From positions 1 through 14,336 of the forward strand of contig NZ_CALHWC010000056.1 in NCBI RefSeq assembly GCF_938036805.1: DNA of 14,336 nt, read 5' to 3'. The stretch is from an uncultured Streptococcus sp. (GTDB lineage Bacteria; Bacillota; Bacilli; Lactobacillales; Streptococcaceae). Shown here piece after piece: positions 1-5,953 of the stretch. The notes beneath the pieces were generated by a model. That model was not told where the DNA came from, did not search any database, and saw only the letters and a list, made by a program, of their open reading frames with translations. A program made the position numbers and the translations under genes. How positions within the stretch are numbered: position 1 is the first letter of the stretch; each line of letters opens with the position of its first letter.

Positions 1-492
1 CCATTTTTCAAGGAATTCTGTAAAGAAGTTTGCATCTGCTTGATGAGCATTGTGACTTTCAACGTGCTCAATTTTAGCAATTAATTTTTTGTTTTCTTCA
101 GATGGTTTGTATTCAGCATTGATGAAAGCTTCAATGATATCGCACATAAGCAATTCGCCAGTGATTTTACCACCAAAACCAATAACGTTGGCGTTCAATT
201 GTTCTTTTGCGTAAAGAGCTGTTGTCATATCACGAACCAAGGCAGAACGAACTCCTGGAACTTTATTGACAGCGTTGTTGATACCAACACCAGTACCACA
301 GATACATACCCCAAGATCAGCTTGACCGCTAGTTACAGCCTCACCAACTTTTTTACCAAAGATTGGGTAGTGAGTACGTGTGTGGTCATAGGTACCAAAG
401 TCGATGACTTCATATCCTTTTGATTTCAAAAATTCTGAAACCGCCATTTTTTCATCTGTTACGATGTGGTCACATCCAATTGCAATTCTCAT
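1..492 (-). CDS. lacB: Galactose-6-phosphate isomerase subunit LacB (partial, 3' end cut by window)
   Basis: LacB forms a cytoplasmic hetero-oligomer with LacA that converts D-galactose-6-phosphate to D-tagatose-6-phosphate, the first step of the tagatose-6-phosphate pathway. The 164 visible residues start MRIAIGCDH and have the RpiB/LacAB fold signature. The GVCICGTGVG segment (61-70) carries Cys65, the residue known as catalytic in the family, and FGTYDHTRTHYP (32-43) is also typical. The family is about 171 residues long, so only about seven C-terminal residues lie beyond the left edge. The ATG at 492 follows a GGAGGG ribosome site seven to ten bases upstream. lacA lies 148 bp upstream on the same strand, separated by a BOX-like repeat, and both are probably transcribed from the lacA promoter. 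lacC and lacD, which would complete the pathway, are not in the window. Identification is near certain. Confidence 0.97.
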   Translation of the reverse strand, partial: MRIAIGCDHIVTDEKMAVSEFLKSKGYEVIDFGTYDHTRTHYPIFGKKVGEAVTSGQADLGVCICGTGVGINNAVNKVPGVRSALVRDMTTALYAKEQLNANVIGFGGKITGELLMCDIIEAFINAEYKPSEENKKLIAKIEHVESHNAHQADANFFTEFLEKW

Positions 493-539
493 TAGTTATT
501 CCCTCCGATTAATTATATAAATCTCATATCATTTATCCT

Positions 540-641
540 TACTCAAGAAAAATCAAGATTAGCTTAGGAAGCGAGCTGCGAGCATAACTGAAGTTAGCTA
601 AAGTGAGCTGACGACAGATTATCTTGATTTTTGAAGAGTAT
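540..641 (-). repeat. BOX-like streptococcal repeat between lacA and lacB
   Basis: Read on the minus strand, this roughly 100-bp spacer begins ATACTCTTCAAAAATCAAGA, contains CGTCAGCT, and ends with GCTCGCTTCCTAAGC and GATTTTTCTTGAGTA. As I remember the pneumococcal BOX element, its boxA end begins TATACTCTTCGAAAATC with CGTCAGCT nearby, and its boxC end has GCTAGCTTCCTAG followed by TTTGATTTTCATTGAGTA. The spacer also carries long inverted ends: a perfect 12-bp pair (548-559 with 621-632) plus an outer TACTC/GAGTA pair (540-544 with 636-640). It begins at the lacA stop codon. The short size suggests an A-C form without boxB modules. In the transcript it would fold into one long hairpin between the two isomerase cistrons. 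The match is from memory, not from a search. Confidence 0.65.
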
Positions 642-1066
642 TAGCACATTTTGTTCAACATATCGACACGAATCTGGTGACGACCACCGTCGTATTTACC
701 GTTAACAAAACCTTTAGCGATGTTTTTAGCCAATTCATCACCGACAAGTTGTGCACCCATAGTGATCATACGTGAGTTGTTGTGGCCACGAGTCATATAA
801 GCTGAACGTTCGTCAGATACTTCTGCGGCAACCATTCCTTTAATCTTAGTTGCAACCATGAACGGACCAGCACCATAGGCATCAATCACGATACCAAGGT
901 TTTGTTCTTCTTTGTTTACTTCTGCAGCAACAGCAAGAGTCACATCGACAAAGTCGTGACCTTCAGCCGTAACATCCACTACGTGGAAGTTTTCTTTTTC
1001 CAAGAAGTCTTTCACAACTTCTTTCAATCTCAAACCTGCAGCATCTGCACCAATGATAATAGACAT
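641..1066 (-). CDS. lacA: Galactose-6-phosphate isomerase subunit LacA
   Basis: LacA is the partner of LacB in the galactose-6-phosphate isomerase complex. The product has 141 residues, the usual length. It shows the LacA signature DAYGAGPFMVATK, SDERSAYMTRGHNN and the C-terminal YDGGRHQIRVDMLNKM. Unlike LacB, it has no cysteine at the position matching LacB Cys65 (DAYGAGP instead of CICGTGVG), as is normal for this subunit. The ATG at 1066 follows an AAAGGAGG ribosome site six bases upstream. It is the first gene after its own promoter (1144-1172), so lacAB can be expressed separately from the PTS genes upstream. Two palindromes flank that promoter and are probable LacR sites. Identification is near certain. 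Confidence 0.97.
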   Translation of the reverse strand: MSIIIGADAAGLRLKEVVKDFLEKENFHVVDVTAEGHDFVDVTLAVAAEVNKEEQNLGIVIDAYGAGPFMVATKIKGMVAAEVSDERSAYMTRGHNNSRMITMGAQLVGDELAKNIAKGFVNGKYDGGRHQIRVDMLNKMC

Positions 1067-1103
1067 GTTAAGTCCTCCTTTAATTTTCTATATAATGAAC
1101 TAA

Positions 1104-1119
1104 AATGTTTTAAAACATT
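1104..1119. promoter_or_regulatory. Palindromic operator candidate downstream of the lacA promoter
   Basis: AATGTTTTAAAACATT is a perfect 16-bp palindrome centred about 25 bases downstream of the expected lacA transcription start. It shares the TGTTT/AAACA half-sites with the palindrome at 1179-1196 on the other side of the promoter. Its position would suit a repressor roadblock. LacR is the obvious candidate because the gene lies in the same cluster, but the assignment is inference. Confidence 0.5.
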
Positions 1120-1143
1120 AAACGTTATTTGATTCACAAGTTT

Positions 1144-1172
1144 ATAATACAACATTCCGTGTTCGTTGTCAA
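1144..1172 (-). promoter_or_regulatory. Sigma-A promoter of lacAB
   Basis: On the minus strand, TTGACA (1172-1167) is followed after exactly 17 bp by TATTAT (1149-1144). The -35 matches consensus fully and the -10 misses one base. Transcription should start near 1137, giving a 70-nt leader before the lacA ATG. Two palindromes flank the promoter. Confidence 0.75.
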
Positions 1173-1178
1173 CATTAT

Positions 1179-1196
1179 ATGTTTGTTTTTAAACAT
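1179..1196. promoter_or_regulatory. Palindromic operator candidate upstream of the lacA promoter
   Basis: ATGTTTGTTTTTAAACAT has 6-bp inverted arms (ATGTTT/AAACAT) around a 6-bp centre, just upstream of the lacA -35 box. With the site at 1104-1119 it forms a pair with centres about 76 bp apart, an arrangement compatible with DNA looping by a DeoR-type repressor. Binding by LacR is inferred, not shown. Confidence 0.45.
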
Positions 1197-1211
1197 TTTT
1201 AAAATTTTTCT

Positions 1212-2108
1212 TTAAAAAATAGTAATATCAAATCCAATTTCTTCTTTTTCTCCTGCTGGGAGTAGACGGACATTTTTCTTGCTTTCTAAATAATCACCCT
1301 CTTCTAACGAGGTCGACAAACCTGACCAAGGTTCCAAGGCTATAAATGGTCCTTTGTTAATAGTTGACCAGATGATTAGATTTGGAAATTCTTGAAAATC
1401 TAAACGTAACCCTTTATCATGATTCCGAGAACGAAGAGCAACAGTCCGCGATTTTAGCTCATCAAGGGTCACTGCATCTTTAGCAAAGATATCATAGCCC
1501 AAATTTAGTTCTTTTTGATGATCTAGGAAGCTTGAACGTTCCAGAAAGTTCAACATTCCAGTTTCAGGATAGGAGAGAGGAACGCTGCAAGTTTCTTCCT
1601 CTTCAAACTCCAAATAGTAATCTTCATACTTTTCATCATCAAATAATGGACAGTTAAAGCCGGGATGACCTCCGATAAAGTATGGCATGGCACCACTATC
1701 TCCAAGATTTTCCACGATATACTGGGTACGAAGCTTCTTACCAGTCAAGCTATAGCGAATTGATAGGCAAAAATGATAGGGATAGTTCTGAAACATCTCC
1801 TCTGTGTCCTCAATAGCAAAGGTCACACTCGTATCCGTTTGTTCAAGCAATTCAAATTCTTTCTTGCGAACGAGACCATGCCGAGGAATGACTCCACTCG
1901 CTTCTTGACCATCTTTTAATACATAGCGAGCAGTGTCATTACGCAAACTCCCACAAATAGGGAAAAGAACTGGAGCTTGACCGCTCCAATAGTTTGCATC
2001 CCCCTGCCAGAGGTATTCTACACCATCCTTATCCTTGATTGAAGAAAGCGCTCCTCCCAATTTCTCAAACTGCACTGTCAATTCATCATTTTCTAGCGCG
2101 ATCACCAT
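1212..2108 (-). CDS. galM: Aldose 1-epimerase-like protein (LacX/GalM type)
   Basis: This 298-residue protein belongs to the galactose-mutarotase-like superfamily, in the short form called LacX in streptococcal and lactococcal lac operons. Likely catalytic residues are visible: His77 in PRHGLVR, His148 in GGHPGFN, and Glu259 in IALEPWSGL near the C-terminus. By family analogy it interconverts the alpha and beta anomers of galactose or a phosphorylated hexose, so that the isomerase or kinase receives the right anomer. The true substrate of LacX proteins is less settled than that of classical GalM. There is no signal peptide, so it is cytoplasmic. The ATG at 2108 follows an AGGAGA ribosome site. 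It lies 157 bp downstream of EIIC on the same strand, behind an inverted repeat. I see no promoter of its own, so it probably belongs to the PTS operon. Confidence 0.85.
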   Translation of the reverse strand: MVIALENDELTVQFEKLGGALSSIKDKDGVEYLWQGDANYWSGQAPVLFPICGSLRNDTARYVLKDGQEASGVIPRHGLVRKKEFELLEQTDTSVTFAIEDTEEMFQNYPYHFCLSIRYSLTGKKLRTQYIVENLGDSGAMPYFIGGHPGFNCPLFDDEKYEDYYLEFEEEETCSVPLSYPETGMLNFLERSSFLDHQKELNLGYDIFAKDAVTLDELKSRTVALRSRNHDKGLRLDFQEFPNLIIWSTINKGPFIALEPWSGLSTSLEEGDYLESKKNVRLLPAGEKEEIGFDITIF

Positions 2109-2265
2109 CCAAATCTCCTCTCTACTTCAGAGAAAAAGGCAGGCTTCTGATTTCTCTCTGCTTAGTATTCATCACATAGGAAAAGCTAGATTATCAACAT
2201 TCCCATTTGGAAATGGACAATCTAGCTTCCCTAGTCTTACAATATTTAACAATAGTTAACGGATA
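2109..2265 (-). other. Spacer between EIIC and galM with a nested inverted repeat
   Basis: This 157-bp spacer holds a perfect 10-bp inverted repeat, AAGCTAGATT (2183-2192) and AATCTAGCTT (2219-2228), enclosing a smaller CCATTT/AAATGG hairpin (2203-2216). On the minus strand the long stem is followed by only a few T residues, so it may be a weak terminator, an attenuator or an mRNA-processing structure. A second weak stem, AGAGAAA/TTTCTCT, lies at 2129-2157. No convincing promoter is visible. Confidence 0.5.
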
Positions 2266-3741
2266 TTATTTTGCTTTTGCTGCATATTCTGCATTCCGTT
2301 TGATCATTTGCTTTCTGTACCAAGCAAAGATTCCAATATAAGCACCAAGGAAGACAATAGCACCAATGATAGCTTTAATATCACCTGTAGTAGTATTACC
2401 AATAGTCCAGCCCAAAAGTTTTTCGATTGGTCCTTCAAGTGTTGAGTGGGTAATCAACTGAGTTTGGCTGACTCCTTCAGGGAAGGCACCTACGCCTTTA
2501 GCAAGTTCTGTTGCAAACGGTGCAATCAGAGTACCTGAAAGAAGGAAGAGTGGTAACAAGAGAGTTCCAAAGACAATCATACGAAGCAATTTACCACGAG
2601 TAACAACCAGAAGGGCAGGTGTCACACCCATTGCGATGATACCAGCCAATGGCAAGATACCGTTTCCTACATTAGAAAGCAGAACTGCTTCAATCAACAT
2701 GATTGGGGCAAGTACGTTAGCGCAGGCCCAGATTTCTGCACGACCAGCGATAAATGGCCAGTCAAGACCAATGTTGAATTTACGTCCTTGAAGACGTTTT
2801 GTTGCTACGTTTGTAATACCTTGTGAAAGTGGTTCAACGGCTGCGATAAACCATGATCCGATAAGTGAGAAGAGCTCCAAGGAGACACCGGCAGTCAAAC
2901 CAAGAGACAACCATCCTTTAATAACAAGTGACCATTTTGCTGCTTCCTCAACGCCAGATACTGGATGTGGCGTTCCCATGATACCGATAACGATACCAAG
3001 AAGGAAACCGATGAAGAATTTAGATCCCCAGAAACCGATTTTCTTATTCAAAGCGGCAGCATCGAAGTCATATTTGTCCAACCCAGGGAAGAATTTGTCG
3101 AAAATCTTATCCAAAACCATGATAACAGGGTTCATCATGTAGTTCATGTGAGTTGAAGTCATTGGAGATGAACTTGGTGCATTCAACAAATCATCAAAAG
3201 TGGGTTTCATCAAGTCAGAGTTGATAATCTTCAAGACACCAACCAAGACAACTGCTAAAGTTGCAATCAAGAGTGATACAGCAGGACTTACATGGCTCTT
3301 ATCTGCATACCATTTGATGAGCAAGCCAGTAATTGACAAGTGCCAAATATCAAAGATATCTACATCCAATGTATCTGTTTTTTTCATAGCTAACATTGCC
3401 ACATTGACAATGAGCATGATGAGCAAGAAATACAAGGTCCATGGAGAACCCCAGGTGATGGTTGCAAGTGGCGCCCAACCAACGTCTGTGATATTCAACT
3501 GGATACCAGTGTTTTCAACGAATTTAGCAAGTGAAGCTGAGAAAGCTCCGTTAAGCATACCGATGATGGCACCGATACCAGTAAGAGCGATGGCAAGTTT
3601 GATACCACCTTCAAGCGCTTTGGAGAATTTCACTCCAAATAGTAAGGCCAATACTGTCAAGATGATCAGCATGATGATAGGACCACCCATTTCCAAGACT
3701 GGCTTGAAAATCTTATTGGCTAGGTCAATAATGACATCCAT
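2266..3741 (-). CDS. PTS EIIC permease, galactitol (GatC) family
   Basis: This 491-residue polytopic membrane protein is the sugar-translocating subunit of a PTS enzyme II. Long hydrophobic segments run through the whole chain, for example around residues 17-35, 100-120, 145-170, 245-260 and 430-480, consistent with about ten or more membrane spans. Overall sequence and partner subunits place it in the GatC family. Related PTSs in S. gordonii-type streptococci are known to carry galactose rather than galactitol. The absence of galactitol-phosphate dehydrogenase genes and the presence of lacAB support galactose here, which would enter as galactose-6-phosphate. The ATG at 3741 follows a strong GGGAGGA site. 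EIIB lies 52 bp upstream and galM 157 bp downstream. Family assignment is firm; substrate is inference. Confidence 0.9.
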   Translation of the reverse strand: MDVIIDLANKIFKPVLEMGGPIIMLIILTVLALLFGVKFSKALEGGIKLAIALTGIGAIIGMLNGAFSASLAKFVENTGIQLNITDVGWAPLATITWGSPWTLYFLLIMLIVNVAMLAMKKTDTLDVDIFDIWHLSITGLLIKWYADKSHVSPAVSLLIATLAVVLVGVLKIINSDLMKPTFDDLLNAPSSSPMTSTHMNYMMNPVIMVLDKIFDKFFPGLDKYDFDAAALNKKIGFWGSKFFIGFLLGIVIGIMGTPHPVSGVEEAAKWSLVIKGWLSLGLTAGVSLELFSLIGSWFIAAVEPLSQGITNVATKRLQGRKFNIGLDWPFIAGRAEIWACANVLAPIMLIEAVLLSNVGNGILPLAGIIAMGVTPALLVVTRGKLLRMIVFGTLLLPLFLLSGTLIAPFATELAKGVGAFPEGVSQTQLITHSTLEGPIEKLLGWTIGNTTTGDIKAIIGAIVFLGAYIGIFAWYRKQMIKRNAEYAAKAK

Positions 3742-3793
3742 AATAATTCCTCCCTTTTTTTGTTATATGAATGTTAACAAGATAAAGAATAGA

Positions 3794-4099
3794 TTAACTT
3801 AGTCCGTGCTCTTTAATAGCTGCTTCAATATTGTCAAACACTGGAGCGCTCATTGCAGGAATACGGAACAAGATTGGTCCAGCTTCGATAACTGGGATTC
3901 CTGGTTCAAAACCAAGATCTGTTGCAGCGATTGGCGTGAAGATATCATAACCTTGCATTAGATCTTCATTGACATCCTTAACCATCACGGCATCACAATG
4001 TACATCATAACCGCGGTTTGACAACTCTTCCTCAAGAGCACTCTTGATTTGGTGACTTGAGTTTACCCCTGCTCCGCAGGCTGCTAAAATTTTAATCAT
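3794..4099 (-). CDS. PTS EIIB component, galactitol (GatB) family
   Basis: This 101-residue cytoplasmic protein passes phosphate from EIIA to the incoming sugar. The N-terminal MIKILAACGAGVNSS places the phosphorylated cysteine at Cys8, with the CGAGVNSS loop that cradles the phosphate in this family. Length is typical of single-domain GatB-type subunits. The ATG at 4099 follows a GGAGGA site, and EIIA ends 20 bp upstream, so the two are closely coupled in one operon. Identification is strong. Sugar preference cannot be read from this subunit but is probably galactose, given the neighbours lacA, lacB and galM. Confidence 0.92.
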   Translation of the reverse strand: MIKILAACGAGVNSSHQIKSALEEELSNRGYDVHCDAVMVKDVNEDLMQGYDIFTPIAATDLGFEPGIPVIEAGPILFRIPAMSAPVFDNIEAAIKEHGLS

Positions 4100-4119
4100 A
4101 ATAAAATCCTCCGATTTAT

Positions 4120-4596
4120 TTATTTAATAACTTTTGAAATATATTGGAACAACTCTTCTTTTGAGTTCAAAGAAGCTAAACCAGCTAGATTTCCTTCGCT
4201 AGTGAAGAAATCCATTAACTGTGCTAAGATATTGGTCTGGCTTGAGCTAGAGTTGTTGATGATAAAGAACAAGAGAGACACTTCAACGGTTTGCGTAGGA
4301 GAAATCATATTGTGGAAGGTTACAGGCTGATCTAGCTTAACAACTACCACATTTTCAGTCAAATTATGCGCAATATCCGTATGAGGTATGGCAACATTCG
4401 GCAAATCTTTGCCTAAAAATTCCATATCCAAACCAGTCGGAAATGACTTTTCTCTTTCAAGTAAGGCCTTTCGATAAGAAGAAGTTACGACTTCTCTTTC
4501 TTCTAATAAATCAGCTACTTGATGAAAAAGATCTTCCTGATTATCAGCATGTAAACAAAATATCAATTTTTCATCAAATAATTGGGCAAGCGCCAT
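4120..4596 (-). CDS. PTS EIIA component, fructose/mannitol/galactitol type
   Basis: This 158-residue cytoplasmic protein accepts phosphate from HPr and donates it to EIIB. It is a single PTS EIIA type-2 domain. The phosphorylated histidine is His72 in NVAIPHTDI, preceded by the conserved FPTGL segment (52-56). It is the first gene of the EIIA-EIIB-EIIC-galM operon. Its start at 4596 follows an AAAGGAGA ribosome site; two ATG triplets just upstream are out of frame. The promoter, with an overlapping cre-like site, lies 42-70 bp upstream. Length and motif spacing are normal. Function as an EIIA is near certain; galactose as substrate is inferred from context. Confidence 0.93.
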   Translation of the reverse strand: MALAQLFDEKLIFCLHADNQEDLFHQVADLLEEREVVTSSYRKALLEREKSFPTGLDMEFLGKDLPNVAIPHTDIAHNLTENVVVVKLDQPVTFHNMISPTQTVEVSLLFFIINNSSSSQTNILAQLMDFFTSEGNLAGLASLNSKEELFQYISKVIK

Positions 4597-4637
4597 TTCA
4601 TCATCTCTCCTTTTGTTTCTTTTTGTTCGTTTAATTA

Positions 4638-4666
4638 ATTATATCATTATATGATAGCGCTGTCAA
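4638..4666 (-). promoter_or_regulatory. Consensus promoter of the galactose PTS operon
   Basis: On the minus strand TTGACA (4666-4661) is followed after exactly 17 bp by TATAAT (4643-4638), a full match to the sigma-A consensus. Transcription should begin near 4631, 35 bases before the EIIA start codon. A promoter this strong would need tight repression, which fits the cre-like site on top of it and the flanking TTTGTTT repeats. Confidence 0.85.
4651..4666. promoter_or_regulatory. cre-like CcpA site over the -35 box
   Basis: ATGATAGCGCTGTCAA matches the cre consensus WTGNAANCGNWNNCAW at all but one fixed position and is nearly palindromic. It covers the -35 hexamer and the spacer, so bound CcpA would block RNA polymerase. 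This predicts glucose repression of the operon. The match was made by eye. Confidence 0.65.
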
Positions 4667-4691
4667 TAGTTTGTTTTGTTATTTTTTGTTT

Positions 4692-4920
4692 ATTTATCTA
4701 ATGACTTAAAATTTTAATGTTCATATGAAGATGGGACATTTCGTCATTCTGCATGGCTGAAGAATAACACGAGTCATAAAAATATCCTTAGCAAGTCTAA
4801 GTTGATATACAAGAACTTTTCGCCCACTATTAAATGCAATTCATTTGAAACAAGAAATAAAAGCTACGAAATTCGCAGCTTTCAGAATCTCAAATTAACA
4901 TTCATGACAACGCGATCAAA
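4692..4920. other. Gene-free stretch between the PTS promoter and lacR
   Basis: Apart from the lacR terminator at 4860-4882 and a weak CTTAG/CTAAG hairpin at 4792-4806, I recognise nothing here. No ORF with a ribosome site is visible on either strand. The segment may be decayed sequence or hold upstream regulator sites. Confidence 0.4.
4860..4882 (-). terminator. Probable intrinsic terminator of lacR
   Basis: On the minus strand AAAGCTGCGA pairs with TTCGTAGCTTT (one G-T pair) around a 3-nt loop, followed by TTATTT. It begins 38 bp after the lacR stop codon. The stem is good but the T tract is interrupted, so termination may be partial, allowing some read-through into the PTS operon. Confidence 0.6.
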
Positions 4921-5667
4921 TCAGAGAACCTTGGTGTAAGAACTATATTTTGCTCTCACTTTCGGAGAGATATGATCATCCGTTACAATCGCGTCAATAT
5001 TGTCCAAACGGTAAAAACTATAGAAAGAATAGCTATCAAATTTGCTATTATCTGCAACAATGTATTTTTCAATTGCATTGTTGAGAATAATGGCATTTCC
5101 ATTCCCCTCTTCTTCATTGGCAGTCGTCACATTGTGGCCGTCAATTCCGTTCACTCCAATAAAAGCCTTTGATACCTTGATTTCTCGTAAAAGTTTATTG
5201 GCAAACTGCCCCACAAAAGTCTGGGTCTTGACCCGATAGCGTCCTCCGATCAAAATCAAATCAAAATTAGGATAATCCTTCAACTTTTCGAAAATAGGGA
5301 GAGAATTGGTTACAATGCTGATATTTTTCCCCTCTAAATAATCGCCGATAAAATCCGTTGTAGTACCTGATCCGATAAAAACTGTGTCTCCTTCAGCAAT
5401 CAAATCAGCACATTTCTTAGCAATCAGCTTCTTTTCTTCGATATTTAACATCGTTTTTTCAGAATGCGAAGCTTCATTCAAGCTATCTTTCACCTTTTTA
5501 TGAGCCCCACCATGCACCCGAATCAAAAGTCCTTGCTTCTCAAGATCAATCAAATCTCGCCGAATGGTCATATCTGTTACATTCAGCAATTCCTTCAGAT
5601 TTTTAACAGACACAACTCCCGTCTGGTCCAGCTCTTGTAAGATCACTTTATGACGACTTTCCTTCAT
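4921..5667 (-). CDS. lacR: DeoR-family repressor of galactose/tagatose genes (LacR-like)
   Basis: This 248-residue cytoplasmic regulator has the two DeoR domains. The N-terminal winged helix-turn-helix spans about residues 3-57 (recognition segment VTDMTIRRDLIDLE, then the HGGAH end). The C-terminal sugar-phosphate sensor domain spans about 75-230, with phosphate-binding GSGTTTDF (99-106), TNSLP (120-124) and GGRYR (141-145). Streptococcal LacR repressors release DNA when tagatose-6-phosphate or a related phosphosugar accumulates, so this one probably controls the adjacent PTS and lacAB operons. I chose the ATG at 5667 because it lies seven bases after GGAGG; the in-frame TTG at 5673 is only one base from that site. 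It has its own promoter (5784-5812), a structured leader and a terminator. LacR function rests on family and context. Confidence 0.88.
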   Translation of the reverse strand: MKESRHKVILQELDQTGVVSVKNLKELLNVTDMTIRRDLIDLEKQGLLIRVHGGAHKKVKDSLNEASHSEKTMLNIEEKKLIAKKCADLIAEGDTVFIGSGTTTDFIGDYLEGKNISIVTNSLPIFEKLKDYPNFDLILIGGRYRVKTQTFVGQFANKLLREIKVSKAFIGVNGIDGHNVTTANEEEGNGNAIILNNAIEKYIVADNSKFDSYSFYSFYRLDNIDAIVTDDHISPKVRAKYSSYTKVL

Positions 5668-5685
5668 GTACAATCCTCCTTGTTG

Positions 5686-5725
5686 TTGATGTCTAGAGAC
5701 GTCTCATCAAAGTTTCCCCTTTGAT
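5686..5725 (-). other. Overlapping hairpins in the lacR leader
   Basis: The lacR leader contains two inverted repeats that share bases 5706-5710. One is TTGATG/CATCAA (5686-5691 with 5705-5710), enclosing the palindrome GAGACGTCTC. The other is ATCAAAG/CTTTGAT (5706-5712 with 5719-5725) around a 6-nt loop. They cannot form together. The first ends only four bases from the lacR ribosome site. Translational control is possible but unproven. Confidence 0.4.
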
Positions 5726-5783
5726 TCTTAGGTTCCTTGGACACCTCAAATCACTTTAATGTCCATGCACCATTGCTTATATC

Positions 5784-5812
5784 ATTATACTACAATTTTT
5801 TCATATAAACAA
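5784..5812 (-). promoter_or_regulatory. Probable lacR promoter
   Basis: On the minus strand TATAAT (5789-5784) lies 17 bp after a weak -35, TTGTTT (5812-5807). The leader would be about 110 nt. The -10 lies in TATAATGATATAA, a 13-bp string (5777-5789) that recurs exactly in the PTS promoter (4639-4651), suggesting shared control or autoregulation. Confidence 0.6.
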
Positions 5813-5918
5813 AAAAATGTATACTTTTTTTCAAAAAAATAGATTATTGTTTGTTTATGCGTTTTCATTGTGCTATTTTCAAACAAATCTTGAAAGATAT
5901 TCAAATTATTTTCAATAG

Positions 5919-5950
5919 AAAAATCCGATGTCAGCTGACATCGGATTTTT
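5919..5950. terminator. Perfect-palindrome bidirectional terminator after cshA
   Basis: A perfect 32-bp palindrome begins three bases after the cshA stop codon. Its core is ATCCGATGTCA and its complement, flanked by five A on one side and five T on the other. It would stop transcripts from either strand and separates cshA from the lacR promoter. Confidence 0.9.
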
Positions 5951-5953
5951 TGT

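Larger units (their letters stand above)
4612..4691. promoter_or_regulatory. TTTGTTT repeats flanking the PTS operon promoter
   Basis: Copies of TTTGTTT lie at 4612-4618, 4670-4676 and 4685-4691, with a variant TTTTGTTCGTTT at 4621-4632. They sit on both sides of the promoter at 4638-4666. Tandem TTTGTTT-like half-sites are common targets of DeoR-family repressors, so LacR binding is plausible. The region is AT-rich and chance repeats are possible. Confidence 0.35.

Noticed and set aside
1190..1215. A terminator after galM.
   Set aside because: Only AT pairs are present and there is no GC stem. The segment is better explained by the palindrome upstream of the lacA promoter.
3200..3802. A 200-residue open frame on the plus strand, opposite EIIC.
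   Set aside because: It is a shadow of the membrane-protein reading frame, with no promoter, ribosome site or recognisable domain.
4692..4859. A relic of an IS element or a gene in the gap before the PTS promoter.
   Set aside because: No terminal repeats, transposase-like frame or coding signal could be seen by eye.
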